A DNA stretch of 64,000 nucleotides, from contig JAIYAE010000023.1 of NCBI GenBank assembly GCA_027489175.1, positions 1 to 64,000 of the forward strand, in the 5' to 3' direction. Below the pieces are notes generated by a model, which worked only from the letters and a program-made list of their open reading frames with translations, had not been told where the DNA came from and made no database searches. Made by a program: the position numbers and the translations under genes. This document shows positions 7,705-15,908 of the stretch, one piece after another (position 1 is the stretch's first letter; each line of letters begins with the position of its first letter). This DNA comes from Rhodobacter sp. GTDB taxonomy: Bacteria; Pseudomonadota; Alphaproteobacteria; Rhodobacterales; Rhodobacteraceae.

Positions 7705-8883
7705 ATGTGGAAGGGCATCGCCTCGAACGCGCTGACGCTGTTCATCCTGATCCTGGTCGCCGTCGCGGCGCTGGTCGCCTGGGGGCGGAACGAGTTCGTG
7801 TCCCCCGGGCCGCTGACCGCGCCGATCTGCCTGCAGGTAGAGAGGGGGGCATCGTTCAGTGCGGTGAGCCGGATCCTGGAAGAGCGCGGCGCGGTCACCG
7901 ATGCCCGGATCTTCCGGGTCGGGGCGGACTATTCGAACAAGGCCGATGCGCTGAAGTTTGGCAGCTACCTGATCCCGGCCAATGCCTCGATGGTGCAGGT
8001 GCTTGAGGCGATCACGGCGGGCGGGCGGTCGACCTGCGGGCGCGATCTCAACTTCCGGATCGGGGTGACGCGTAGCGATGTGGTGCTGAGCGAGCTTGAC
8101 CTTTCCACCAACGAGTTCACTGAGGTGGCCCGCTTTGACGCAGGGGCCGAGGCCCCGCCGGCGGAGTATCTTGAAGTCGCCGATGACGCAGATCTGCGGT
8201 TCCGGATCACGGTGGCTGAAGGGGTTACCAGCTGGCAAGTGGTTGATGCACTTAAGAAAGCTGACTTTCTGACGGGCTCGCTGGAAACGGTTCCGGCGGA
8301 GGGCACTTTGGCGCCGGACAGCTATGAGGTGGAGCGTGGCACCGAACGTGGGGCGATCATTGCGGAAATGACCCGCCGTCAGGATGTCCGCCTTGCCGAG
8401 GCCTGGGAAAACCGGGTGGAGGGCCTGCCCTATGACACGCCGGAAGAGGCGCTGATCATGGCTTCGATCATCGAGAAGGAGACCGGGGTGCCGGAAGAGC
8501 GCCGTCAGGTGGCCAGCGTCTTCGTCAACCGGCTGCGCCAGGGGATGCGGCTGCAGACCGACCCGACGGTGATCTATGGCATCACCAAGGGCGAAGGCGT
8601 GCTGGGCCGCGGCCTGCGGCAAAGTGAGCTTCGCCGTGAAACCCCTTGGAATACATATGTGATTGACGGATTGCCTCCGACGCCGATCGCCAACCCAGGG
8701 CTTTTGTCGATCGAGGCGGCGCTGGACCCGGACACGACCGACTTTATCTTCTTCGTCGCGGATGGCACCGGCGGCCATGCCTTTGCCGAAACCCTGGATG
8801 AGCACAATGAGAACGTCGCCCGCTGGCGCGCGATCGAGGCCGCGCAGGGCACCGAGGGCGAGACCGGCGTGCAGGGCGAGTGA
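7705..8883 (+). CDS. mltG: endolytic peptidoglycan transglycosylase MltG
   Basis: A 392-residue inner-membrane enzyme that cuts nascent glycan strands and sets their length. One N-terminal transmembrane segment (about 8-27) is followed by a LysM-like region and the YceG catalytic domain. IMASIIEKETG carries the catalytic Glu, and VFVNRLRQGMRLQTDPTVIYG and YVIDGLPPTPIANPG are hallmark motifs. The start overlaps no coding sequence but uses AAGGTG at the end of fabF as ribosome-binding site. The fabF-mltG pairing is widespread in alphaproteobacteria. Confidence 0.95.
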   Translation: MWKGIASNALTLFILILVAVAALVAWGRNEFVSPGPLTAPICLQVERGASFSAVSRILEERGAVTDARIFRVGADYSNKADALKFGSYLIPANASMVQVLEAITAGGRSTCGRDLNFRIGVTRSDVVLSELDLSTNEFTEVARFDAGAEAPPAEYLEVADDADLRFRITVAEGVTSWQVVDALKKADFLTGSLETVPAEGTLAPDSYEVERGTERGAIIAEMTRRQDVRLAEAWENRVEGLPYDTPEEALIMASIIEKETGVPEERRQVASVFVNRLRQGMRLQTDPTVIYGITKGEGVLGRGLRQSELRRETPWNTYVIDGLPPTPIANPGLLSIEAALDPDTTDFIFFVADGTGGHAFAETLDEHNENVARWRAIEAAQGTEGETGVQGE

Positions 8884-8923
8884 TCCCTCTGCAATTCTGA
8901 CCCGTTGACAGGTGGTTAACGCA

Positions 8924-8947
8924 ACACCCCGGCCCCAGCCGGGGTGT
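8924..8947 (+). terminator. hairpin after mltG
   Basis: ACACCCCGGC pairs with GCCGGGGTGT around a four-base loop 41 bases after the mltG stop. There is no U-run after it, so it may be a weak terminator or an RNA 3'-end stabiliser. Confidence 0.45.
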
Positions 8948-9015
8948 GCTGGAGCTTTGCGCCGCAAGCCTTTCAGAACGCTGTGTTAATTGGGGCAAGA
9001 AAGGCCCTTCTTGGC

Positions 9016-9082
9016 GTCTTCCTTTTGTCTTCCTTCTGTCTTCCTTCCGTCTCTACGTGCGCTGGGGAGAAGGGCCGTTAAC
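9016..9082 (+). repeat. 67-bp element, copy 1 (three 11-bp tandem units plus GTTAAC)
   Basis: Three head-to-tail 11-bp units GTCTTCCTTNN at 9016-9026, 9027-9037 and 9038-9048, then GTCTCTACG, then GTTAAC at 9077-9082. The same arrangement, ungapped and with a continuous identical 19-base core, occurs inverted at 32063-32129. Confidence 0.85.
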
Positions 9083-9297
9083 CATGTGCTGCGAATCAAA
9101 GCGGTGGCCTTTCGCGGGGCCAATCCGCGCTGAAGTCATGGGCCGCGGCTGAGCTGACGGTCTGGCTAGTGGGACAAAGTCCTGAAGAGCGATGATGGCG
9201 TGCGCCTTCCTTTGCCAAGTGGCCCAGCCGCGCCGTGGCATGACCAGATTGCCGGGGCCACTGAACTGCGGCCCTGCGGGCGCGCGTGGCCGGGTTG

Positions 9298-9312
9298 TTA
9301 ACAGGGGGTTAA
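9298..9312 (+). promoter_or_regulatory. candidate CtrA binding site upstream of the GTA cluster
   Basis: A perfect TTAA-N7-TTAA, the consensus of the CtrA response regulator of alphaproteobacteria. CtrA is required for RcGTA production in Rhodobacter capsulatus. The box lies 41 bases before the candidate -35 element. Binding has not been shown here. Confidence 0.5.
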
Positions 9313-9353
9313 AGGTGCGTTCGGTAAGCCGTTGATTGTATTGCGTTTTGTCC

Positions 9354-9382
9354 TTGACTTTGCGGGCGGTCCAGTGTAGTGA
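9354..9382 (+). promoter_or_regulatory. candidate promoter of the GTA cluster
   Basis: TTGACT (9354-9359) and TAGTGA (9377-9382) with a 17-base spacer. The predicted start point, about 9389, coincides with an ATG at 9390, so the first message could be leaderless. Confidence 0.45.
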
Positions 9383-9389
9383 TTTGGGC

Positions 9390-9470
9390 ATGCTAGAAGA
9401 AGTGTCGAAGCGGCCCGGGGGCATCCCCGTTGGCCGCTTTTTCATTTCGCCCGGGCAATGGGCAGCATGA
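9390..9470 (+). CDS. possible 26-residue leader peptide of the GTA operon
   Basis: A short frame starting at the predicted transcription start and ending 17 bases before GTA gene 1. It encodes 26 residues beginning MLEEVSKRPGGIPVG. It has no ribosome-binding site, so only leaderless translation would express it. Its codons span the terminator-like hairpin at 9408-9442. There is no run of one amino acid as in classical attenuators. It may be fortuitous. Confidence 0.3.
   Translation: MLEEVSKRPGGIPVGRFFISPGQWAA
9408..9442 (+). terminator. intrinsic-terminator-like hairpin in the GTA leader
   Basis: AAGCGGCC (9408-9415) pairs with GGCCGCTT (9432-9439), with an inner GGGG/CCCC stem, followed by a run of T to 9442. 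It lies between the candidate promoter and gene 1, so it could attenuate the operon or end a short leader RNA. Confidence 0.55.
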
Positions 9471-9487
9471 GGGGTGGGTGGTCCTGA

Positions 9488-9817
9488 ATGACAGTTTGGA
9501 TGGGGAACGGCGGCACGGGTCCCGAGGACGTGCTGGCCGTTGCGGAAGGGTTGTATCGGGAAGCAGCGGTAGAGCTTTACCGCGTGATCGAGGCGCTGCG
9601 GGCCGGCGAGATGGCAGAGATCAAGGCCGCGCAGGCCGCGATCCGCGATTTGCGGGCGACGGCGCTGCATGTGTTGGATGAAAGGGGCAAAGTTGACAAA
9701 CTCCGCAAGCAGATTGCCGGCCAAGTTGGGGCCGGGGGCGCCCTTGATTTCGACGGGGCAAGGGCTGAAATCGGGCGCCGCCTGGCTTGCCTCCGCGACG
9801 CCGGAGGAAGTGGATGA
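9488..9817 (+). CDS. GTA gene 1, small terminase subunit
   Basis: A 109-residue, mostly helical protein in the place of RcGTA g1, the small terminase (TerS) that works with the large subunit in DNA packaging. Residues about 15-80 form a predicted long helical hairpin with many Ala/Glu/Arg. The ATG at 9488 is used; a second ATG at 9500 is also possible. Its 3' end overlaps the proposed start region of the large terminase. Assignment rests mainly on position and helical character. Confidence 0.8.
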   Translation: MTVWMGNGGTGPEDVLAVAEGLYREAAVELYRVIEALRAGEMAEIKAAQAAIRDLRATALHVLDERGKVDKLRKQIAGQVGAGGALDFDGARAEIGRRLACLRDAGGSG

Positions 9818-11108
9818 GTTTCTCGCAGGACTGAGCGAGAACGCGCTTTTGTCCCTGCCGTGGCTGTTCGAGTTCTGGGCGCTGCCGCACCAGCTTCCGC
9901 CGCGTGGCGACTGGAAGACCTGGGTGATCATGGGGGGGCGCGGCGCGGGCAAGACGCGCGCCGGGGCCGAATGGGTCCGGGCCGAAGTGGAAGGGCCCGG
10001 GCCGAACGATCCTGGCCGGTCACGCCGGGTGGCGTTGGTCGGCGACACGGTTGATCAGGTGCGCGATGTGATGGTGCTGGGAGAAAGCGGGATTGTGGCG
10101 TGCTCCCCCCCCGACCGGCGGCCGGAATGGCAGGCCTCGCGGCATCAGCTGGTCTGGCCGAACGGGGCCATTGCGCAGGTCTTTTCGGCGCACGACCCCG
10201 AGTCGATGCGCGGTCCGCAATTCGATGCGGCCTGGGCGGATGAGCTGGGCAAGTGGAAGAAGGGCAACGAGGCCTGGAACCAGCTGCAGTTCGCGCTGCG
10301 GCTGGGGAAAGCTCCCCGGACCGTGGTGACGACGACGCCGCGCAACGTGGCGGTGCTGAAGGCGATCCTGAAGAACCCGTCAACCGTGATCACCCATGCG
10401 CCGACCGAGGCGAACCGGGCCTATCTGGCGGAAAGCTTCCTCTTGGAGGTGCAGGAACGCTATGGCGGCACGCGGATCGGCCGGCAAGAGCTTGAGGGCG
10501 TGCTGGTCGAGGATGAGGAAGGCGCGCTCTGGACGCCGGAAATGCTGGAGCGGGCGCATGCGGGTGACCGGCCAACCTTCAGCCGGATCGTGGTGGCGGT
10601 GGACCCGCCGGTGACCGCGACCAAGCAAAGCGACGAATGCGGGATTGTGGTGGTGGGCGCGGACACGCGGGGTGATCCGAAGGATTGGCGCGCAGTGGTG
10701 CTGGAGGATGCCAGCGTCAAGGGCGCCTCACCCGAAGGGTGGGCCAGGGCGGCGCTGGCGGCGATGGAGCGGCACGGGGCGGACCGGATGGTGGCCGAGG
10801 TGAACCAGGGCGGCGACCTTGTGGAGCGGGTGGTGCGGATGATTGACCCGCAGGTGCCGTTCCGCGCAGTGCATGCCACGCGGTCCAAGATGCTGCGGGC
10901 GGAGCCGGTGGCGGCGTTGTACGAGCAGGGCCGGGTGGCGCATGTGCGTGGGCTGGCGCAGCTGGAAGAGCAGATGTGCCAGATGGCGGTGACGGGCTGG
11001 CGGGGCAAAGGATCGCCGGACCGGCTGGATGCGCTGGTCTGGGCGCTGACCGAGTTGATGGTCAACCCGGTCGGACGGGGCGGGCGACCCACCGTACGGT
11101 CGCTTTAG
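9693..11108 (+). CDS. GTA gene 2, large terminase subunit
   Basis: The packaging motor ATPase and nuclease. Walker A GGRGAGKT places Lys near residue 87; the Walker B region is DAAWADELGKW; the C-terminal RNase H-like nuclease has acidic residues in VVAVDPPVT, AEVNQGG and RLDALVWAL. The sequence FLAGLSENALLSLPWLFEFW is typical of GTA terminases. The start is uncertain: TTG at 9693 has AAAGGGG upstream and keeps the conserved N-terminal residues, but overlaps gene 1 by 125 bases; GTG at 9810 would give a shorter protein. Confidence 0.93.
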   Translation: MTNSASRLPAKLGPGAPLISTGQGLKSGAAWLASATPEEVDEFLAGLSENALLSLPWLFEFWALPHQLPPRGDWKTWVIMGGRGAGKTRAGAEWVRAEVEGPGPNDPGRSRRVALVGDTVDQVRDVMVLGESGIVACSPPDRRPEWQASRHQLVWPNGAIAQVFSAHDPESMRGPQFDAAWADELGKWKKGNEAWNQLQFALRLGKAPRTVVTTTPRNVAVLKAILKNPSTVITHAPTEANRAYLAESFLLEVQERYGGTRIGRQELEGVLVEDEEGALWTPEMLERAHAGDRPTFSRIVVAVDPPVTATKQSDECGIVVVGADTRGDPKDWRAVVLEDASVKGASPEGWARAALAAMERHGADRMVAEVNQGGDLVERVVRMIDPQVPFRAVHATRSKMLRAEPVAALYEQGRVAHVRGLAQLEEQMCQMAVTGWRGKGSPDRLDALVWALTELMVNPVGRGGRPTVRSL

Positions 11109-11239
11109 GGTTTGGCAGCCCGGGGCAGGGATACTGCCCGAGAAGAAATGAAATCACGACAGCCCCGCGGGGCGCTGGGTCAGGCCGGTTCGGCAGGGCG
11201 CGGATGAGATTTGCCCAAGCGGCATGAAGGAGCGGCGAG

Positions 11240-12430
11240 ATGGTGTTCGATTTTCTGCGAAAAGCGCCGCTGGCGTCTGGCGGGCTGGCGATGCCGGAGC
11301 GCAAGGCAAGTGCGGCCAGCCGTGTGATGGCCTGGGGCACGGGGGGCCGCGTGGCCTGGAGCCCGCGAGATGCGGTGTCGCTGGCGCGGACCGGGTATCA
11401 GGGCAACCCGATCGGCTTCCGCGCGGTCCGGCTGATTGCCGAAGCCGCCGCCGCCCTGCCGCTGGTCTGCCAGGACGCCGAGCGCCGCTATGAGACGCAT
11501 CCGCTTTTGGACCTGATGAAGCGCCCGAACGGCGCGCAGGGCCGGGCCGAGTTTCTGGAGGCGGTCTATGGCTACATGCTCTTGTCGGGCAACGCCTATG
11601 TCGAGGCGGTGCCGGGCGAGGGCCTTTTGCCGGGTGAGCTGCATGTGCTGCGGTCGGACCGGATCAGCCTGGTGCCCGGCACGGACGGTTGGCCGGTGGC
11701 TTATGACTATACCGTCAGCGGCCGGACGCATCGCTATCAGATGAACGGGGCGGCCAGCCCGATCTGCCATCTGCGCAGCTTTCATCCGCAGGATGACCAC
11801 TATGGCTTTTCGCCCCTGCAGGCGGCGGCCACGGCGATCGACGTCCACACCAGCGCCAGCGCCTGGTCCAAGGCGCTTTTGGACAATGCGGCGCGGCCGT
11901 CTGGCGCGATTGTCTACAAGGGGGCGGATGGGCAGTCGAGCTTGAGCTCGGACCAATACGACCGGCTGGTGAGCGAGATGGAAAGCCACCATCAGGGCGC
12001 ACGGAATGCCGGGCGGCCGATGCTGCTGGAAGGCGGGTTGGACTGGAAGCCGATGGGCTTCAGCCCCAGCGACATGGAGTTCCAGAAGACCAAGGAAGCC
12101 GCGGCGCGCGAGATTGCCATCGCTTTCGGTATTCCGCCGATGCTGATGGGGATCCCGGGGGATGCGACCTATGCCAATTATCAGGAGGCGAACCGGGCGT
12201 TCTACCGTCTGACGGTCTTGCCGCTGGCATCGAAGGTTTTGGCCGATCTGGCGCACTGGTTGTCGGTCTTTGCGGGCGCCGAGGTCGACTTGCGGCCCGA
12301 CCTTGACCAGGTCCCGGCCTTGGCGGCGGAGCGTGACCAGCAATGGACACGCGTTGGCGCGGCCGATTTTCTGACGGTGGCAGAGAAGCGCATGCTTCTG
12401 GGGCTGCCCAAGCTGGCGGACGAAGAATGA
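11240..12430 (+). CDS. GTA gene 3, portal protein
   Basis: A 396-residue HK97-type portal protein that forms the ring at one capsid vertex through which DNA passes. It has the conserved GNPIGFRAVRLIAEA and the QEANRAFYRLTVLPL region near the end. The ATG at 11240 has AAGGAGCGGCGAG upstream. Its stop overlaps the start of the next gene (ATGA). Confidence 0.95.
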   Translation: MVFDFLRKAPLASGGLAMPERKASAASRVMAWGTGGRVAWSPRDAVSLARTGYQGNPIGFRAVRLIAEAAAALPLVCQDAERRYETHPLLDLMKRPNGAQGRAEFLEAVYGYMLLSGNAYVEAVPGEGLLPGELHVLRSDRISLVPGTDGWPVAYDYTVSGRTHRYQMNGAASPICHLRSFHPQDDHYGFSPLQAAATAIDVHTSASAWSKALLDNAARPSGAIVYKGADGQSSLSSDQYDRLVSEMESHHQGARNAGRPMLLEGGLDWKPMGFSPSDMEFQKTKEAAAREIAIAFGIPPMLMGIPGDATYANYQEANRAFYRLTVLPLASKVLADLAHWLSVFAGAEVDLRPDLDQVPALAAERDQQWTRVGAADFLTVAEKRMLLGLPKLADEE

Positions 12431-12672
12431 CGGTGCGCAAGGCGGAAGTTGGCACCCGGATGCTGCACGACAACCTGTCGGTTGCAGCGGCGCGGATCGA
12501 GGCCAATGAGCGGGTGGCCGAGGAGCGGTGGACTGCCCTCGACTACCGGCTGGGGCGCATCGAAGGGATGCTGGAGCAGCTGGAAAAGCGGATCTGGCTG
12601 GGGGTTTACGGGGTGGCGGCATTCCTGCTGACGCAGATGGCCGAAGCGGTGATCCATGTTGCAACGAGGTGA
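12427..12672 (+). CDS. GTA gene 3.5, small membrane-type protein
   Basis: An 81-residue protein in the position of RcGTA g3.5, whose role is not known. Residues 10-55 are charged and predicted to be a coiled coil (RIEGMLEQLEKRIW); residues 56-72 are hydrophobic and may span a membrane. It starts in an ATGA overlap with the portal gene. A spanin or scaffold-like role would be a guess. Confidence 0.8.
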   Translation: MTVRKAEVGTRMLHDNLSVAAARIEANERVAEERWTALDYRLGRIEGMLEQLEKRIWLGVYGVAAFLLTQMAEAVIHVATR

Positions 12673-12676
12673 AGCA

Positions 12677-13231
12677 ATGACAGGCGAATATGGCGCGCCG
12701 GAACGGAAATACACCCGCCCGGAGGCAGGTCTGACCGTGACCGACGGGCATGTCGTGGCGGGCTATGCCTCGCTGTTCGGCAAAAAGGACCAGGGCGGCG
12801 ATGTGGTGCAGAAGGGGGCCTATGCGGCCAGCCTGAAGCGACTTGCCGCGAGCGGGGGCCGGGTCAAGATGCTGTGGCAGCACGACCCGGCCCAGCCGAT
12901 CGGCATCTGGGACGAGGTGCGCGAGGATGCGGCCGGCCTTTGGGTCAAGGGTCGCATCCTGATGGAGGTCGAGAAGGGCCGCGAAGCCGCCGCCCTTCTG
13001 CAAGCCGGGGCGATCGATGGGCTGTCCATCGGCTATCGCACGGTGAAGGCGGAACGCGACGGCAAGGGGCATCGCCTGTTGTCGGAGCTGGAGCTTTGGG
13101 AAGTGTCCCTGGTGACCTTCCCGATGCTTCCCGAGGCGCGGGTCGCGGCCAAGGCAAGCGCCTCGGACGATGACTGGCGCGACATGGCGGCGGTCTTCGA
13201 GGACGCGCGCCGCACTTTGGCCGGGCTTTAG
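12677..13231 (+). CDS. GTA gene 4, prohead protease
   Basis: A 184-residue HK97-family (U35) maturation protease that trims the capsid protein during head assembly. LWQHDPAQPIG holds the catalytic His and GLSIGYR the Ser; ELWEVSLVTFPMLPEARV is a family hallmark. The ATG at 12677 follows GAGGTGAAG; the upstream ATG at 12656 is less well placed. Confidence 0.94.
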   Translation: MTGEYGAPERKYTRPEAGLTVTDGHVVAGYASLFGKKDQGGDVVQKGAYAASLKRLAASGGRVKMLWQHDPAQPIGIWDEVREDAAGLWVKGRILMEVEKGREAAALLQAGAIDGLSIGYRTVKAERDGKGHRLLSELELWEVSLVTFPMLPEARVAAKASASDDDWRDMAAVFEDARRTLAGL

Positions 13232-13263
13232 CGCGCGGCGTCCGATCAGCAACGAAAAGGACA

Positions 13264-14463
13264 ATGACGATGACCGAGATCAAGTCTCGGGCCGGGGAAG
13301 CTATGACCCCGGCCGCACCACCGGCTGCGGAGGCAAAGGCCGCCATGACCGGATTTCTGAAAGAATTCAGCACCTTTCAGGAAGACGTGAAATCCACGCT
13401 GAAACATCAGGAAGAGCGACTGACCATGCTGAACGCAAAGACGATGTCCTATGGCCGCCCGGCGCTTTCGGCCCGCGCGGAAAGCGAAGCCCCGCACCAG
13501 AAGGCGTTCAACGCCTATCTGCGGTCGGGTGATGACGATGGCCTGCGCGGCCTGGCCCTTGAGGGCAAGGCGCTGTCGACCAACGTGGTGGCCGATGGCG
13601 GTGTGCTGGTCGACCCCCAGACTGCGGACCGCATCCGCTCCATGCTGCTGGCGACCTCGTCGCTGCGGACCGTGGCGAATGTCGTGCAGGTCGATGCGAT
13701 CTCGTATGACGTGCTGATCGACCGCAGCGAAATCGGCTCGGGCTGGGCGCAGGAAACCCCGGCGACGGTCGAAACCGCGACCCCGCAGCTAGAGCGGATC
13801 TCGATCCGTCTGCATGAACTGGCCGCGATGCCGAAAGCAAGCCAGCGCATCCTGGACGACAGCGCTTTCGATATCGAGGGCTGGCTGGCCCAGAAGATCG
13901 CCACGCGCTTCATCCGCGCCGAGGCGGCCGCCTTCATCAACGGTGACGGCGTGGACAAGCCGAAGGGCATCCTGCTGCCGCCGAAGGTTGCGAACGCCTC
14001 GTGGACCTGGGGCAACCTGGGCTTTGTGACGACCGGCGCGGCGGCGGACTTTGCCACCACGAACCCGGCGGACTGCCTGATCAACCTGGTCTATGCGCTG
14101 GGTGCAGACTATCGCGCCAATGCGACGTTCCTGATGAACTCGCGCACCACGGCTGCGGTGCGCCGTCTGAAGGACTCGACCGGTCGGTTCCTGTGGGTCG
14201 ATGGCCTGCAGGAAGGTGAGCCTGCCCGTCTGATGGGCTACCGGGTGCTGATTGCCGAAGACATGCCCGATATCGCGGCAAACGCCTTCCCGATCGCCTT
14301 CGGCGATTTCAACGCTGGCTACACGATCGCGGAACGTCCGGACCTGCGCATCCTGCGCGACCCGTTCTCGGCCAAGCCGCATGTGCTGTTCTATGCCAAC
14401 AAGCGTGTTGGCGGCGATGTCACCGACTTCTCGGCGATCAAGCTTCTGCGCGTGTCGGTCTAA
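13264..14463 (+). CDS. GTA gene 5, major capsid protein
   Basis: A 399-residue HK97-fold capsid protein. The first about 100 residues look like the Delta/scaffold domain, helical and charged, which the prohead protease removes. The rest carries GWAQETPATVETATPQ, KASQRILDDSAFDIEGWL and the C-terminal YTIAERPDLRILRDPFS typical of the family. AAAGGAC lies before the ATG. Confidence 0.96.
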   Translation: MTMTEIKSRAGEAMTPAAPPAAEAKAAMTGFLKEFSTFQEDVKSTLKHQEERLTMLNAKTMSYGRPALSARAESEAPHQKAFNAYLRSGDDDGLRGLALEGKALSTNVVADGGVLVDPQTADRIRSMLLATSSLRTVANVVQVDAISYDVLIDRSEIGSGWAQETPATVETATPQLERISIRLHELAAMPKASQRILDDSAFDIEGWLAQKIATRFIRAEAAAFINGDGVDKPKGILLPPKVANASWTWGNLGFVTTGAAADFATTNPADCLINLVYALGADYRANATFLMNSRTTAAVRRLKDSTGRFLWVDGLQEGEPARLMGYRVLIAEDMPDIAANAFPIAFGDFNAGYTIAERPDLRILRDPFSAKPHVLFYANKRVGGDVTDFSAIKLLRVSV

Positions 14464-14551
14464 GTCACCGACGGCCCGGTCCCGCGATTGGGGCCGGGCC
14501 CTTTCGTCCCTGCAATTCGCAACAGGCCCGGCAGCGGGCGGAGCTCTCACC

Positions 14552-15148
14552 ATGATGTTGACCGAAGAGACCCCGGTGCCGACAGCGGCGCTGCCGGTGG
14601 AGGAATTCAAGGACCATTTGCGCCTTGGCAGCGGTTTTGCCGATGACGGGATGCAGGATGGTCTGATCGAGACCTACCTTCGCGCCGCCATGGCAGCGAT
14701 CGAAGGGCGGATCGGCAAGATGCTGTACCGGCGCCGGTTCCTGTGGGTGCTGGAATGCTGGCGGGATGACGAGCAGGCTCTGCCTGTGGCGCCCGTCGCG
14801 GGGTTGGTCAGCCTGACGCTGGTCAATGCCGAAGGCGGCGAGACGCTGGTGCCGGCCACCAATTACCGGCTGATCCCCGACCTGCACCGCCCGCGTCTGG
14901 TTGGAAAGGGCACATCCCTGCCGACCATTCCGTCGGATGGGTTTGCAAAGGTGGTCTTTGACGCGGGCTTTGGCCCGGGTTGGACGGATGTTCCCGTGGA
15001 CTTGCGCCAGGCCGTGCTGCTTTTGGCAAGCGAGTACTACGAGCACCGTCATGACGACGCCGCGCAGTCGGCCGGGTTGCCGTTTGGCGTAGTCACGCTG
15101 ATCGAACGCTGGCGGACGGTCCGCATCCTGGGTGGGGGGCGGTCATGA
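14552..15148 (+). CDS. GTA gene 6, head-tail adaptor
   Basis: A 198-residue protein of the phage gp6-like head-tail connector family, the ring attached under the portal. Residues 15-50 (VEEFKDHLRLGSGFADD) and the YLRAAMAAIEGRIGK helix are typical. The ATG at 14552 opens the family-like part; an upstream extension in the same frame overlaps the capsid gene and was rejected. Confidence 0.9.
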   Translation: MMLTEETPVPTAALPVEEFKDHLRLGSGFADDGMQDGLIETYLRAAMAAIEGRIGKMLYRRRFLWVLECWRDDEQALPVAPVAGLVSLTLVNAEGGETLVPATNYRLIPDLHRPRLVGKGTSLPTIPSDGFAKVVFDAGFGPGWTDVPVDLRQAVLLLASEYYEHRHDDAAQSAGLPFGVVTLIERWRTVRILGGGRS

Positions 15149-15483
15149 CGGCGCCGCATCTGAACCGGGCGCTGGTACTGGAGGGGGTGGTCCGCACGTC
15201 GGATGGCGCGGGTGGCTATACCGAAACCTGGGCGGCGTTGGGCACCCTTTGGGCGGCCTTCCGACCGGGGACCGGCAGCGATGTTCCGGGCGAAGAGCAG
15301 ATCCTGGCGGCGGTGCCCTACCGGATCACCGTGCGCGCTGCCCCCGCCGGTGCCGTCTCACGCCCCAAGGCGGGGCAGCGGTTTCGTGAAGGCACGCGGT
15401 TGTTCCCGATCCTGGCGGTGACCGAGGCTGACCCTTACGGCCGCTTTCTGACCTGTTTTGCCCGCGAGGAGGTCGCGACATGA
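15145..15483 (+). CDS. GTA gene 7, head closure (stopper) protein
   Basis: A 112-residue small beta-rich protein of the phage head-tail joining family (SPP1 gp16 / HK97 gp10-like). YTETWAALGTLWAAFRPGTG is a recognisable family stretch. It begins in an ATGA overlap with gene 6 and ends in an ATGA overlap with gene 8. Confidence 0.88.
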   Translation: MTAPHLNRALVLEGVVRTSDGAGGYTETWAALGTLWAAFRPGTGSDVPGEEQILAAVPYRITVRAAPAGAVSRPKAGQRFREGTRLFPILAVTEADPYGRFLTCFAREEVAT

Positions 15484-15875
15484 GCTATGCAGCAGCTGCA
15501 GCCTTGCAGTCCGCGATCTTTCAGCGGCTGTCGACCTTTCCGGCGCTGGCCAGTGTCGCGATCTATGACGCGGTCCCACCGAATGCGACCGGCACTTTCG
15601 TGCTGATCGGCCCCGAAGAGGCGCGGGACCAGTCCGACAAGAGCGGCGCAGGCGCGGATCATCAACTGGTCATCAGCGTGATCACCGATGCGACCGGGTT
15701 CCTGCCGATCAAGACCATCGCGGCAGACATCTCGGACGCGTTGATCGGGGTGCCGCTGACGCTGACCCGCGGCGTCCTTGTCCAACTTCTGTTCCTGCGC
15801 GCCTCGGCGCGGCGGATTTCCGAGGGCGAGACGCGGCGGATCGACCTGACCTTCCGCGCGCGGGTTCAGCTTTAG
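15480..15875 (+). CDS. GTA gene 8, tail terminator (DUF3168)
   Basis: A 131-residue DUF3168 protein that caps the tail tube at the head side. VAIYDAVPPNATGTFVLIG and the final RRIDLTFRARVQL fit the family. It starts in an ATGA overlap with gene 7. Confidence 0.88.
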   Translation: MSYAAAAALQSAIFQRLSTFPALASVAIYDAVPPNATGTFVLIGPEEARDQSDKSGAGADHQLVISVITDATGFLPIKTIAADISDALIGVPLTLTRGVLVQLLFLRASARRISEGETRRIDLTFRARVQL

Positions 15876-15908
15876 CGCTTTTCAATCATCTCAAGACGGA
15901 GAACGGAC

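Larger units (their letters stand above)
8884..9487. other. leader region of the gene transfer agent cluster
   Basis: About 600 bases between mltG and GTA gene 1. In order it holds a hairpin (8924-8947), a 67-bp element with three 11-bp tandem units (9016-9082), a TTAA-N7-TTAA box (9298-9312), a promoter-like pair (9354-9382) and a terminator-like hairpin (9408-9442) inside a 26-codon frame (9390-9470). A 68-codon frame at 8946-9152 has no support. Confidence 0.7.

Noticed and set aside
8946-9152. 68-codon frame in the GTA leader
   Set aside because: No ribosome-binding site, runs across the 11-bp tandem units, no recognisable product.
11180-13264. 694-codon frame antisense to GTA genes 3-4
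   Set aside because: Lies opposite intact portal, g3.5 and protease genes; composition is Arg/Gly/His-rich with no domain, a GC-driven shadow.
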